A DNA stretch of 64,000 bases from Pseudoramibacter fermentans. GTDB lineage: Bacteria > Bacillota > Clostridia > Eubacteriales > Eubacteriaceae. The stretch lies in assembly GCA_009493725.1 (NCBI GenBank), contig VOGB01000003.1:124001-188000 (forward strand), in the 5' to 3' direction. The notes under the pieces are model-generated. The model worked only from the letters and a program-made list of their open reading frames with translations, made no database searches and was not told where the DNA came from. A program made the translations under genes and the position numbers. Within the stretch, counting starts at the first letter, position 1, and the number at the start of each line of letters is the position of its first letter. Positions 1 through 7,769 of the stretch are shown one piece after another.

Positions 1-46
1 CAAGAAGTGGTAAAATAATGTGTATACAATAAAATGTGAAGGAGAT

Positions 47-62
47 GTCAAGCGCGCTTGAC
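47..62. promoter_or_regulatory. Perfect 16-bp palindrome upstream of the dehydrogenase operon
   Basis: GTCAAGCGCGCTTGAC is a perfect inverted repeat. It lies between an AT-rich stretch with -10-like hexamers (about 23-36) and the GGAGGAG ribosome site at 79-85 of the first gene. The position just downstream of a likely promoter fits a repressor operator. The TetR-type gene at 2613 is a candidate binder, but that is inference. Confidence 0.4.
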
Positions 63-91
63 GCAGCCTGCAGGAAACGGAGGAGTATGAA

Positions 92-1198
92 ATGTCAGAA
101 TATTACAGCATCTATCTGCCGAACTACACGATCGGACACGGCGTCTACGAGAAAATTCCAATTGTCTGCCGCGACTACGGCATGTCGGCCGTCATCATCG
201 GTGGGAAAACCGCGCTTTCCAAAGCGGAAGCCAAGATCCGGAAGGCCGCGGAAGCAGGCGGTATGCAAATCACGGGAACGCTCTGGTACGGCGGCGAGTG
301 CACCTACGAAAATGTGGAAAAGCTGGCCGCGGAACCGGCCGTGCGCCAGGCGAAACTGCTTTTTGCGGTCGGCGGCGGCAAAGCGACCGACACGACAAAG
401 GCACTGGGCGAAAAAATCAACAAAGCTGTTTTTTCGTTCCCGACCATTACGTCAAACTGCGCGGGATGTACGAGCGTCAGCATCATGTACCACGAGGACG
501 GGAGCTTTCTTGAGCCCTTTTTCATCACGCGGCCGCCGATGCACACGTTCCTCGATCTCGATATCATCGCGGCGGCGCCGTGGAAATATATGTGGGCCGG
601 CATGGGAGACACCTACGCCAAGTATTTCGAAGCGACGATGTCCTCCCGTGGAGAGGAACTCAGCCACTACGTCGGCCTGGGGGTCACGATCAGCCGAATG
701 TGTCTCGATCCAATTCTGAAGTACGGGCGCAGGGCGCTGGAAGACAATAAAAAAGGCGTAGCCTCAAAGGAACTCGAAAACATTGTGCTCGCGATCAATG
801 TCACGACGGCGCTCGTTTCGATACTCGTCACAAAGGACAAAATCATTGATTACAACACCGGCCTCGCGCACGCGATCAATTACGGCTTGACCTCATTCCC
901 AGAGGTCGAGCAAAATCACCTGCACGGCGAAATTGTCTCCTTCGGCGTGCTGATCCTGCTGCTCGTTGAGAGCCAAGTCAATCCCGCATTTAAAGAGCAG
1001 TACAAGGAGATGGCCGCGTTCTCCGCGGATGTCGGACTGCCCAGATGGCTGGACGATTTGGGCCTAACGGACGCTGACGAGGACCGCGTGATCGACTGCG
1101 CCATTAAGATGAAGGACATCGATCACAATCCCTATCCGATTACGCGTGAAATGGTGACGAAGGCTTTCGATACACTCAAAGGGGATTATAGAAAATGA
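92..1198 (+). CDS. Iron-containing alcohol dehydrogenase, glycerol dehydrogenase-like
   Basis: This 368-residue protein has the length and layout of the iron-dependent alcohol dehydrogenase / GldA superfamily. The NAD-binding glycine-rich motif GGGKATDTTK is at residues 94-103. Probable metal ligands are Asp173 (in GMGDTYAK), His260 (GLAHAINYG) and His278 (HLHGEIVSFG), close to the Asp/His/His set known in glycerol dehydrogenases. It should be a cytosolic NAD(P)-linked oxidoreductase acting on a small polyol or alcohol; the substrate cannot be read from sequence. The start is supported by GGAGGAG at 79-85. Its stop overlaps the next start (ATGA), so it is translationally coupled to a YkvI-like transporter, which may carry its substrate. 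Confidence 0.85.
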   Translation: MSEYYSIYLPNYTIGHGVYEKIPIVCRDYGMSAVIIGGKTALSKAEAKIRKAAEAGGMQITGTLWYGGECTYENVEKLAAEPAVRQAKLLFAVGGGKATDTTKALGEKINKAVFSFPTITSNCAGCTSVSIMYHEDGSFLEPFFITRPPMHTFLDLDIIAAAPWKYMWAGMGDTYAKYFEATMSSRGEELSHYVGLGVTISRMCLDPILKYGRRALEDNKKGVASKELENIVLAINVTTALVSILVTKDKIIDYNTGLAHAINYGLTSFPEVEQNHLHGEIVSFGVLILLLVESQVNPAFKEQYKEMAAFSADVGLPRWLDDLGLTDADEDRVIDCAIKMKDIDHNPYPITREMVTKAFDTLKGDYRK

Positions 1199-2376
1199 AA
1201 AAATCTTCAGAAAATTTCCCGGGAAATAATGATCAAAAGCCATTGACCACCCCTGCGACGCTCATTTTCGGCGTCGCCTTTGTGTGGTTCAGCACGCACT
1301 TCGGGGGCGGCTTCGCTTCCGGCGCGCAGCTCTACACCTACTTCATTCGATACGGCATCTGGAGCCTGATCATGCCAGTGGTGGCCATGGCCTACAACGC
1401 GTTCTTTTTCTATTATTGCTTCCGTTACGCCAGAAAACACGAAGTCTACGACTACCGTTCGTACAACGACAGCTTTTATGGCAGATTCGCGCCGATTTTT
1501 TCGAATCTGTTTGAATTCTTGTACATCGTCGTCATGTGCATCGCGCCCGCGGTCGCCTTTGCGACAGGCGGCGCTACGCTCAACGCGGTGACCGGGATTC
1601 CGTACTATCTGTGCACGCTGATTATCGGAGTGTTCATTTTTATCGTTGCCATCTTCGGCACGGACCTTGTGCGCAGGGTTTCGACCGTGCTTTCGATCGT
1701 GATCATCGCGGGGCTGCTCGCGGTGTGCATTCCGAACATCGTCGTCAATGCCGACGGCATCCGCGCGTCCATCAAAGCCATGACCGCGGCGGGCGGCAGC
1801 GCTTCATTCGGGCGCGCGCTCTATTCGGCATTTCTCTACGGCACATTTCAGCTGTGCAACGTCGCCGTCTTTGTGCAGCACGGCAAATCTTTCGCGAAGC
1901 CTGAAGACGCGAAGAAAAGCGCGATCCTCGGCTGGATCATCAACTCCGTGCTGATGCTCCTCGTCGTGCTCGGCATCCTGACCGTCTACACCGATCCCAA
2001 GATGGCTTCACAGTCGGTGCCTGCCCTTTTCATGGTTCAAAAAGGGGTCGGCACGGCCTTTTTCACGCCGATCATTTCAATTTTGATCATCCTCGGCGCT
2101 GTGACCACTGCCGTCAATATGGTCGCCGCGATGGTGAAGCGGATCGGCACCGCGATCGAAACGCCAGAGGAAAAAGCGAAAACGGATGCGGGCAAACCGA
2201 TTGTAAAGACCATGATTATTTCGCTCCTGTGCTGCGTTGCCGATTTCGGGATCGCGCAGTTCGGACTGATTACGCTGATCTCAAAGGCGTACAGCTTTAT
2301 CGCCTATCTGGCCATCCCAGTCATCCTGATTCCGTACATCATCCATATGATTGTGACGCGGTTTGATACGAAATAG
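1195..2376 (+). CDS. YkvI-like polytopic membrane protein (APC-type transporter)
   Basis: The 393-residue product is hydrophobic throughout, with about ten membrane segments after a short charged N-terminus. The first helix contains the small-residue run FGGGFASGAQ, as in amino-acid/cation symporters of the APC fold and in the uncharacterised YkvI family, which it resembles in overall sequence. No biochemical role is established for YkvI. The start codon overlaps the stop of the dehydrogenase by four bases, so the two are co-expressed, and I infer a shared substrate. A strong hairpin follows at 2448-2490. The membrane transporter assignment is firm; the substrate is unknown. Confidence 0.7.
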   Translation: MKKSSENFPGNNDQKPLTTPATLIFGVAFVWFSTHFGGGFASGAQLYTYFIRYGIWSLIMPVVAMAYNAFFFYYCFRYARKHEVYDYRSYNDSFYGRFAPIFSNLFEFLYIVVMCIAPAVAFATGGATLNAVTGIPYYLCTLIIGVFIFIVAIFGTDLVRRVSTVLSIVIIAGLLAVCIPNIVVNADGIRASIKAMTAAGGSASFGRALYSAFLYGTFQLCNVAVFVQHGKSFAKPEDAKKSAILGWIINSVLMLLVVLGILTVYTDPKMASQSVPALFMVQKGVGTAFFTPIISILIILGAVTTAVNMVAAMVKRIGTAIETPEEKAKTDAGKPIVKTMIISLLCCVADFGIAQFGLITLISKAYSFIAYLAIPVILIPYIIHMIVTRFDTK

Positions 2377-2447
2377 AAGATGGTGTCATAGCGGATCTTG
2401 TCACTGGAGGAACGAAAAAAGCAGTGTCGCCCCCAAAAAAAGAAAAA

Positions 2448-2490
2448 GCAGCGCGGCTCGTCTCAACATTAGAGACGAAGCCGCATCTGC
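2448..2490. other. Strong imperfect hairpin without a T-run on the + strand
   Basis: GCAG-GCGGCT-GTCTC pairs with GAGAC-AGCCGC-CTGC around a seven-base loop. Read on the minus strand it is followed by a T-rich run and would look like a terminator, but no minus-strand gene points at it. On the + strand it may stabilise the end of the upstream transcript or form part of the leader of the TetR gene. Confidence 0.4.
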
Positions 2491-2612
2491 CAAAATAGGA
2501 AACGCACCAATCGGATCATACCTGTAATGTGCGGAGGATGTCCTCCAATACCAATCAGAATACAAGCATCAATCATTTCGAATATGAAAAATACGCGACA
2601 CAGGAGGACAAA

Positions 2613-3155
2613 ATGCTGCAGAAAAATGGCAAAAAGCTTGACAGACGGACCGCCTATACCCGCATGATGATCCGAGAATCTCTTTATCGGCTTCTGGAAA
2701 AGAAACACCTCTCGGAAATCACGGTGAAGGAGCTCTGCGAGGGAGCGGAGATCAACCGCGCGACCTTTTATCGGAATTACGCGGACATCTACGATCTCTA
2801 CGAAAAGCTGGAGGAGGAGCTGACGGAAAGCGCATTCGCGGACGGGAACATTGAAGAGGACAGATACAAACTGCTCGAAGTGATTTATGAAAACCAGACT
2901 TTTTACAAAGAGTTCTTTTTGTCAAGGCTCGAGAGCCGGTATATCAAGGCGACCGTCTCCAAGATGTACGATCAGATGAAGGCCCTGCTTAAGGAAAGAG
3001 GGACATGGGACGAGCGGACGTTTCAAATATCCTATCAGTACAATTATTACGGCGTCATCGGCGTGCTGAAGGAATGGCTCAATGCCGGCTGCCCGGAAAA
3101 ACCCAAGGAGCTTGGAGACATTGTGTACGGGATCGTGGAAAAACAGTATCAATGA
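2613..3155 (+). CDS. TetR-family transcriptional regulator (DhaS-like C-terminus)
   Basis: The 180-residue protein starts with a TetR-type helix-turn-helix: an initial helix ending RESLYRLLEKK, then SEITVKELCEGAEINRATFY, where the recognition helix RATFYRNYADIYDL is typical. The C-terminal half is all-helical and resembles the TetR_C_8/DhaS-like class. I chose the ATG at 2613 over the upstream in-frame ATG at 2529 because AGGAGG at 2602-2607 sits at ideal distance and the fold begins just after it. It is probably a local repressor of the dehydrogenase/transporter pair or of itself, by proximity only. Confidence 0.8.
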   Translation: MLQKNGKKLDRRTAYTRMMIRESLYRLLEKKHLSEITVKELCEGAEINRATFYRNYADIYDLYEKLEEELTESAFADGNIEEDRYKLLEVIYENQTFYKEFFLSRLESRYIKATVSKMYDQMKALLKERGTWDERTFQISYQYNYYGVIGVLKEWLNAGCPEKPKELGDIVYGIVEKQYQ

Positions 3156-3190
3156 AGACGGCATCGCGTTAATTTCAGACAACACAGCAA

Positions 3191-3232
3191 AAAGCGCTGT
3201 GAGGGGAAGAACCCTTCACAGCGCTTTAGGTT
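3191..3232 (-). terminator. Rho-independent terminator of the FNT gene
   Basis: AAAGCGCTGTGA pairs with TCACAGCGCTTT around a short loop. On the minus strand the stem is followed by a run of five T, so it mainly serves the leftward formate/nitrite transporter gene ending at 3239. It lies between two convergent genes and may also stop the rightward TetR transcript. Confidence 0.8.
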
Positions 3233-3238
3233 TAACCG

Positions 3239-4003
3239 TTATTTTTCAGCCTTTGCGCCGGCAAAGTAGGGCAGCGCGACGAAGCAGACGCCCCCGATGA
3301 TGTTGCCGATGGTGACGGCGGTGAGGTTGTAGAGCCATCCGCCGAAGGAGACTGCCTGTCCGGCCGGGTCGAGAAGCGAGACGGTCAGCTGGGTCATGTT
3401 GGCAATCGAGTGCTCAAACCCGCAGGTGACGAAAGCGAAGAGACACCAGAAGATCATGATCAACTTGGCGCTTTCGGACTTGCACTTAAAGCCGCACCAC
3501 ACAGCGAGACAGACCAGGATGTTGCAGAGGATCCCGCGGATGACGAGCTGCAGGAATGGCGCAGACATCTTCGCGGCAGCGGCGGTGGACAAAAATAACG
3601 CAATGGGTTCTGTGTTCAACCCCGAGTAATGGAACAGCAGCGCCAGCAGGGCAGAGCCCGCGAGGTTGCCGAACCAGCAGATGACGAGCAGCTTGAGCGC
3701 ATCTGCGAAGGTAATGCGTTTTTTGGTCAGACCGGCGGTCATGACCAGCGTGTTGCCTGTAAAAAGCTCTGCGCCCGCGATGATCACGAGGCTCAGCGCG
3801 ATGCCGAATGAGACCCCCATGACGACCTTCGTCGCTGGCGCGCCGTTCAAGAGCCCGCCGATGACGTTAATCAGGAGGTTGCCGAATCCGATATAGGCGC
3901 CCGCGAGCATCGCGTGGACAAAATACCCGCCTGTGCTTTTCTTTAAAAAGCTGACCTTTGCGTTGGCGGCCTTTGAGACCGCTTGATAAGTTTCTCCGTA
4001 CAT
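3239..4003 (-). CDS. Formate/nitrite transporter (FNT) family channel
   Basis: The 254-residue protein has six membrane segments and the FNT family signatures: AGAYIGFGNLL in the first helix region, GAELFTGNT, RGILCNILVCLAVW, and GFEHSIANM, whose His is the conserved pore histidine of FocA/NirC. It should form a pentameric inner-membrane channel for a small monovalent anion such as formate or nitrite; which one cannot be decided. The start at 4003 is preferred over an in-frame ATG 24 codons upstream because GGGGG lies just before it and family members begin near this point. It is monocistronic with its own terminator. Confidence 0.85.
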   Translation of the reverse strand: MYGETYQAVSKAANAKVSFLKKSTGGYFVHAMLAGAYIGFGNLLINVIGGLLNGAPATKVVMGVSFGIALSLVIIAGAELFTGNTLVMTAGLTKKRITFADALKLLVICWFGNLAGSALLALLFHYSGLNTEPIALFLSTAAAAKMSAPFLQLVIRGILCNILVCLAVWCGFKCKSESAKLIMIFWCLFAFVTCGFEHSIANMTQLTVSLLDPAGQAVSFGGWLYNLTAVTIGNIIGGVCFVALPYFAGAKAEK

Positions 4004-4103
4004 GATTTCCCCCTTATTGAATATGGATGTGATGACGCGTAGATATTCACGTCTATCGTATGTATAGGGTATCATGGAATAGGGAAAAATGATACAATAA
4101 AAG

Positions 4104-4109
4104 TATAAT
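4104..4109 (+). promoter_or_regulatory. Probable -10 box (TATAAT) for the ACT-domain gene
   Basis: A TATAAT hexamer stands 30 bases before the start codon, and AAGGAG follows at 4128. No convincing -35 hexamer was found, so the call rests on the -10 and its position in the divergent intergenic region. Confidence 0.4.
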
Positions 4110-4138
4110 AATTTTCAGAAACCAACAAGGAGAAGCAC

Positions 4139-4504
4139 ATGCAGTTGAAGCGCATCGACCTAGACCTTACGGTGTGCCAGGTCCCGTCGGTTAAGGACAT
4201 TGATCTCGACCTCGGATTTTATTTCATCGGTAGAACGGCGGATGAGATTTCTCTGGTCTGTCAAACGGACAAGACGCCGGCACATACGACGGCGCGGGAG
4301 GACGGCTGGCGGGCGTTTCGGATCGAGGGCACGCTGGACTTTTCACTCATCGGCATTCTGTCGAAAATCTCGACGATTCTCGCGGCGCATCACATCGGGA
4401 TTTTCGCGGTCTTCACGTTCAATACGGATTACATTTTGGTCAAGCAAGACAATTTCGACCAGGCGATGGACGTGCTTGCCGAAAGCGGGTACGAAATCCT
4501 TTGA
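4139..4504 (+). CDS. ACT-domain protein
   Basis: The 121-residue protein looks like a stand-alone ACT protein of the ACT_7/CASTOR-like class. The second half carries the typical strand-helix-strand pattern (LDFSLIGILSKISTILAAHHIGIFAVFTFNTDYILV), in which small-molecule ligands, usually amino acids, bind at the domain interface. It has no catalytic domain. The AAGGAG ribosome site at 4128 supports the start. It precedes a GNAT acetyltransferase by 84 bases in the same orientation and probably shares its transcript. A role as amino-acid sensor is inference from the family. Confidence 0.75.
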   Translation: MQLKRIDLDLTVCQVPSVKDIDLDLGFYFIGRTADEISLVCQTDKTPAHTTAREDGWRAFRIEGTLDFSLIGILSKISTILAAHHIGIFAVFTFNTDYILVKQDNFDQAMDVLAESGYEIL

Positions 4505-4587
4505 GGACATTTTCACGCGGCGCCGGACAAAAGCTCAATGTCAAATACGCGGGGCAGTCTAATCAAAAATTAAAGGAGAAAATTGAA

Positions 4588-5121
4588 ATGAACGGAACGG
4601 TACGACTTGAAACGGAAAGACTGGTGCTGCGGCAGCATGTCATCGAAGACGCGGATACGTTGTACGCGAATTTCGGCACAGACGAAAAGATGTTCGAATA
4701 CTCCGGGTGGAACCCCTACGCGACGCCGGAGATGGCGAGAGCAACCGTTCAGCGTTTTATCGACAGCTACGCGGATGCTCACTTTTTCGGCTGGGCGATT
4801 GAGGCGGACAATCAGCTCGTCGGGACGGTTGGCGCTTACGATTACGATGCCGAGCAAAGCTGCATAGAGATCGGGCTCAGTATCGACCGCGCGCACTGGG
4901 GCAAGGGCTACGCGACGGAAGCAGTGCAGGCCGTGCTCGCCTACCTAACCGGCAGCCAGCAGATCGGCACCGTGACGGCGTGGTGCGCGTCGGACAATAT
5001 CGGTTCGAAAAAAGCGATGGAAAAATGCGGCATGCGGTGCACCGGCATCGAGCGCGGCGCCCTGACGATTGGCGGCAAGACCTTTGACAAGCTCAATTAC
5101 GCTTACGAGGTGGAGCAGTAA
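4588..5121 (+). CDS. GNAT-family N-acetyltransferase (RimJ/RimL-like)
   Basis: The 177-residue protein opens with LETERLVLRQ, the usual beginning of RimJ/RimL-type GNAT enzymes. It contains the acetyl-CoA pyrophosphate loop HWGKGYA and the following helix ATEAVQAVLAYL, then the conserved ASDNIGSKKAMEKCGM segment. It should transfer an acetyl group from acetyl-CoA to an amine, perhaps a protein N-terminus or a small molecule; the acceptor is unknown. The start at 4588 is chosen because AAAGGAGA lies at 4572-4579; the longer in-frame ORF begins 29 codons earlier without a ribosome site. Confidence 0.85.
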   Translation: MNGTVRLETERLVLRQHVIEDADTLYANFGTDEKMFEYSGWNPYATPEMARATVQRFIDSYADAHFFGWAIEADNQLVGTVGAYDYDAEQSCIEIGLSIDRAHWGKGYATEAVQAVLAYLTGSQQIGTVTAWCASDNIGSKKAMEKCGMRCTGIERGALTIGGKTFDKLNYAYEVEQ

Positions 5122-5139
5122 AGGATCGGGTTGATTCTT

Positions 5140-5191
5140 CTTTCTTTCTCTTTAAAATGATGAAAGAAAGAAAAAGAAAGAAAGGAAAGAA
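5140..5191. repeat. Polypurine tract with pyrimidine inverted-repeat arm
   Basis: CTTTCTTTC at 5140-5148 is complementary to GAAAGAAAG at 5162-5170, and an almost pure purine tract continues to 5191. It can form a weak hairpin. It lies between the GNAT gene and a gene remnant and has no assignable function. Confidence 0.35.
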
Positions 5192-5199
5192 TAGAGCCC

Positions 5200-5262
5200 A
5201 TGCGTTTCAAAGATCAAGATATTGAGTTCAAACAGGAATATGTTCCAGACATTAAAATTTAA
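5200..5262 (+). pseudogene. Remnant of an AlbA/Schlafen-type DNA-binding protein (first 20 codons)
   Basis: A 20-codon ORF begins MRFKDQDIEFKQEYVPDI and stops. The pattern E(F/Y)K-E---DI is how AlbA_2-domain ATP-binding regulators usually begin; an intact relative with the analogous EVKAQVNNTF start is at 20107. Everything after the first strand-helix is gone. It is best read as the 5' stub of a deleted gene rather than a functional small protein. Confidence 0.4.
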
Positions 5263-5284
5263 AGATCAATAGAAAGTTTTTAGA

Positions 5285-5318
5285 GGCTTCCTGCTGATAT
5301 TGGCAGGGAGCCTTTTTT
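5285..5318 (+). terminator. Rho-independent terminator
   Basis: GGCTTCCTGC pairs with GCAGGGAGCC (one G-U pair) around a seven-base loop and is followed by six T. It closes the region after the GNAT gene and the AlbA remnant. Confidence 0.85.
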
Positions 5319-5447
5319 ATGTTTGAAAATCCATCTCGATTTGCTTAACAGAAGAACAAGTTTTCGATTTTTATGGCATAATAGGTTAGATAAGTAAATG
5401 ATATGAGGCGCGTAGACAACGCGCTTTTAGAGATAGGAGAGACGAGG

Positions 5448-5720
5448 ATGATCAAAGTGCATGTGCTGCCGATGCACGGACACTCGGCGGGGATGACCGC
5501 GGTCAAGGTCGGCGGGCAGGAGCGCTACCTGCTGATTGCCGGGGATGCCGGGTACGGCAGGCCCTCCTGGGAGCGGCAGGTCCTTCCCGGCGTGGAATGG
5601 AATCGGAAAGAGACGGCGAAATCCTTGAAGCGCCTTCGGGCGTTCGCCCTCGACCCGCACTGTGAAGCGGTACTGATGACCCACGATAGGGAAGAAACCA
5701 AGGACGTCTTTGTACTTTGA
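5448..5720 (+). pseudogene. 5'-truncated metallo-beta-lactamase-fold hydrolase
   Basis: The roughly 90 codons match the C-terminal half of MBL-fold hydrolases of the AHL-lactonase type: HGHSAGM corresponds to the GH-PG segment with a metal-binding His, followed by LLIAGDAGYG with the bridging Asp and a late MTHD. The N-terminal HxHxDH metal site is absent. A GGAGA ribosome site and ATG precede the fragment, so it may still be translated, but it cannot hold the full binuclear site. It is followed at once by a truncated SDR gene. A short GCGCG...CGCGC hairpin with four T (5407-5428) lies just upstream. Confidence 0.65.
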
Positions 5721-5747
5721 CATGGATGTAAAAAACAGATTTGAGCG

Positions 5748-6107
5748 ATGGGCGCCTTTATTCCCGACCCGTATTTCAATGTCTACGGGCCGACAAAGGC
5801 CTTCGAGATGTTTCTGACCGAGGCGATGTACGGCGGGCTGAAGGGAACGGGCGTCACTGTCTCGGCCCTTTGCCCGGGACCGACCCAAACCAATTGGGCT
5901 GCCAACGCGGGCAAAAGCGATTCAAAAATCGCGAAAGACCCGGATGCGTTCGCGCAGACAGGCTTTATCGGGATGCAGAAGGGTCAGCTGATCATCATTC
6001 CAGATGCAGATTATCGCGCGTTCCGCTATCTGATGCGGCCGCTCCCGGCGAAGCTTCAGGCGCAGCTCATCGCAAAGTGGCAGCAGAAGCTGATTGCCCA
6101 AGGCTGA
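5748..6107 (+). pseudogene. 5'-truncated short-chain dehydrogenase/reductase
   Basis: The 119 codons correspond to the C-terminal half of a classical SDR. YGPTKAF carries the catalytic YxxxK, and the downstream LKGTGVTVSALCPGPTQTNW is the usual PG-T segment. The N-terminal Rossmann half with its GxxxGxG cofactor loop is missing, and an in-frame stop lies just before the first codon. The fragment cannot bind NAD(P) normally. Together with the neighbouring MBL fragment it marks a deletion-scarred stretch. Confidence 0.75.
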
Positions 6108-6156
6108 GCCACAGATGATTCCTACAATACGTTAACAAAATTCATTACCCCATAAC

Positions 6157-6203
6157 AAAACCCCAAGCCGGCGATTGGGAGAGCAGCCGGCTCGGGGGTT
6201 TTT
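6157..6203 (+). terminator. Rho-independent terminator
   Basis: AACCCC-AGCCGGC pairs with GCCGGCT-GGGGTT around a 13-base loop and is followed by T residues. It ends the fragmentary SDR transcript. Confidence 0.8.
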
Positions 6204-6240
6204 GGGTATTTTGGGGATGAACAAATTCAGATTTTATTTA

Positions 6241-6465
6241 TTATTCGTCTTCTGACATATTTTCTGAGCTGTCTCGTGGGCTGTCTTCTGAGCGGTCCTC
6301 AGGCACGTCTTCCGGAATGTCGTTTTCGAGGGTTCGAATCACCTTGGCGGGCACACCGCTGACCAGGGAGTCGCCGAGGACGTGGCAGAAGGCCCACAGC
6401 CAGACGTCATCAAAAAATTTGTTGAAAAAATAAGAAAACCAATAAAAAAGCGCAGGTGCGTCCAT
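6241..6465 (-). pseudogene. Possible 3' remnant of a hexapeptide-repeat acetyltransferase
   Basis: This 74-codon frame contains GDSLVSGVPAKVIRTL, the hallmark end of maltose/galactoside O-acetyltransferase-type left-handed helix enzymes, followed by a Glu/Asp/Ser-rich tail. The preceding coils with hexapeptide repeats are absent, and the 5' end of the frame overlaps the terminator of the ArsR operon (6443-6480). I regard it as a decayed gene end, not a functional protein. The motif is short, so chance resemblance is possible. Confidence 0.35.
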
Positions 6466-6480
6466 TGCGGCGCATCTGCA
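6443..6480 (-). terminator. Terminator of the nitroreductase-ArsR operon
   Basis: Read on the minus strand, GCAGATGCG pairs with CGCACCTGC (one internal mismatch) and is followed by six T. It lies directly after the ArsR stop codon. Confidence 0.8.
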
Positions 6481-6487
6481 CGGATGC

Positions 6488-6856
6488 TTATTCTTCTGCC
6501 CGGTCGGGCAGGCTGCCGGTGATTTCGACCGCCAGCTGGAGAGCGCGGATCAGCGCGTTCATCGTCTTCATGTCCGGATCGAAATAATAGTAAATTTTGG
6601 TGCCTTCCTTTCGCGTTTTCAGAAGGCCGGCGTCCTTCATGATCTGGAAATGATGGGAGATGGCGGGCCGGGACAGGGAGGAGTGTTCGGCCATGTCGAT
6701 GACGCGCACCCCGCTGCAGTCGCCGGTTTTCATCATGGCCAGGATCAAATGCTGCCGGCTTTCGTCGCCCAACGCGGTCAGCAGCTTCTGGCTCTTTTCC
6801 AAATCCTCGGACAGGCATTGGAGTTTGGCCTGAAACGATGTGTCCCTTTGACTCAT
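6488..6856 (-). CDS. ArsR-family winged-helix regulator
   Basis: The 122-residue protein has the ArsR winged helix: MAEHSSLSRPAISHHFQIMKDAGLL as helix-turn-helix, then the wing KTRKEGTKIYYYF. No Cys pair of the classic metal site is present in the recognition helix, so a metal sensor of the ArsR alpha-3 type is unlikely; oxidative or other signals are possible. The ATG at 6856 with GAGGCGG upstream is preferred to an in-frame TTG seven codons earlier. It follows the nitroreductase by ten bases and probably represses that operon through the palindrome at 7551-7579. Confidence 0.85.
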   Translation of the reverse strand: MSQRDTSFQAKLQCLSEDLEKSQKLLTALGDESRQHLILAMMKTGDCSGVRVIDMAEHSSLSRPAISHHFQIMKDAGLLKTRKEGTKIYYYFDPDMKTMNALIRALQLAVEITGSLPDRAEE

Positions 6857-6866
6857 AGCATCCGCC

Positions 6867-7523
6867 TCACGCGTCAAAGGTGTGGCCGCTGGCCAGCTCG
6901 AAGTCGCATTTGACGATGCCGAGATCCACCTTGGAGAAAAAGCCGAAGCCGTTCACCTTTGCGGTCAGCTTGCTGCCGTCGTAGCTGATCACAAATTTCT
7001 GCTGGTTCACTGCGGTTGGCGCGTACATCGCTGCTGCCATGCCCCTTTTAAACCATTCCGGCATTTCCCCGGCAACTGTACACAGCTGGTCGACCGGGCG
7101 GCTTTTGTGGGCAGCGCCCTGTGTCATCCCGTAACCGAGGGCGATCAGAATCACCTGCTTTTCTCCTTTGTTGACGACGGCCTTGCTTTTGCCGTGGGTC
7201 ATGCCGACCCAGCAGCTGTTCAGCCCCAGCCGCTGCGCGAGCAGGACGATCCTTTCGCCGTAATAGCCGGCCTTTTCGTCAAGATTGGGAGCTTTCTGAC
7301 CGACGATGGCGAGATAATTGCGGACACCGGTAAATTTTCCGTAACGCGCCATCATCGCGTCGAAGCATTCCGGTTCATCGAAAAATAACTGCATGTGCAG
7401 ACCGCTCTCGCGGTTGAGCTTTTCGACCTCCGCGGTTAGTTCATTGCGGATTTCCTCTGGAATTGGGTCGCTTTTGTATTGCCGCACGCTGTGCCGCTGT
7501 TTCATGATTTCTAAAATATCCAT
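6867..7523 (-). CDS. Nitroreductase-family flavoprotein
   Basis: The 218-residue protein starts MDILEIMKQRHSVRQYK, the classical FMN-binding RxSxRxY opening of nitroreductases. It continues with the family's helical core, including GERIVLLAQRLGLNSCWVG and the late GMAAAMYAPTAVNQQKF segment. It resembles the putative TM_nitroreductase subgroup, whose substrates are mostly unknown. The start at 7523 is fixed by GGAGG at optimal spacing; a longer ORF extends upstream without support. It is the first gene of a two-gene operon with the ArsR regulator, pointing to inducible reduction of an electrophile or quinone-like compound (inference). Confidence 0.85.
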   Translation of the reverse strand: MDILEIMKQRHSVRQYKSDPIPEEIRNELTAEVEKLNRESGLHMQLFFDEPECFDAMMARYGKFTGVRNYLAIVGQKAPNLDEKAGYYGERIVLLAQRLGLNSCWVGMTHGKSKAVVNKGEKQVILIALGYGMTQGAAHKSRPVDQLCTVAGEMPEWFKRGMAAAMYAPTAVNQQKFVISYDGSKLTAKVNGFGFFSKVDLGIVKCDFELASGHTFDA

Positions 7524-7550
7524 TTTATGCCTCCTGTAGATCAGAGATTG

Positions 7551-7579
7551 CTCTGTATTGTTTAAGTGATTGAACAGAG
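7551..7579. promoter_or_regulatory. Candidate ArsR operator
   Basis: Nested imperfect palindromes lie 28 bases upstream of the nitroreductase start: CTCTGT (7551-7556) matches ACAGAG (7574-7579), and inside it TGTTTAA-GTGA-TTGAACA (7559-7576) has one mismatch. The TTAA/TTGAA half-sites and short spacer resemble ArsR-family operators in general, and the site is in the promoter region of the operon that encodes an ArsR protein. Confidence 0.5.
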
Positions 7580-7769
7580 TATAGCATAATCGGCGGCGAA
7601 TGGTTCGTCTGTAAAGGAAGTCGAGATGGATGTATGGTCTGCGGATAAACACGATATTCAAGCCCCTTGACGCCGTTGCTATAATTGGAAATGAATGTGT
7701 GGGTGTCGGCAGACGGGTGATGGTGGGTCACCGACTGCGGGGCTGACGCATCAAGACAGGAGGACAGTT

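Noticed and set aside
36..719. 227-codon + strand frame overlapping the dehydrogenase
   Set aside because: Another frame of the dehydrogenase gene. The product is Arg/Ser-rich and shows no domain, whereas the dehydrogenase has all metal and cofactor motifs.
6339..6818. 159-codon minus-strand frame
   Set aside because: A frame shadow of the ArsR gene. It is Arg/Pro/His-rich, crosses the ArsR terminator, and has no domain.
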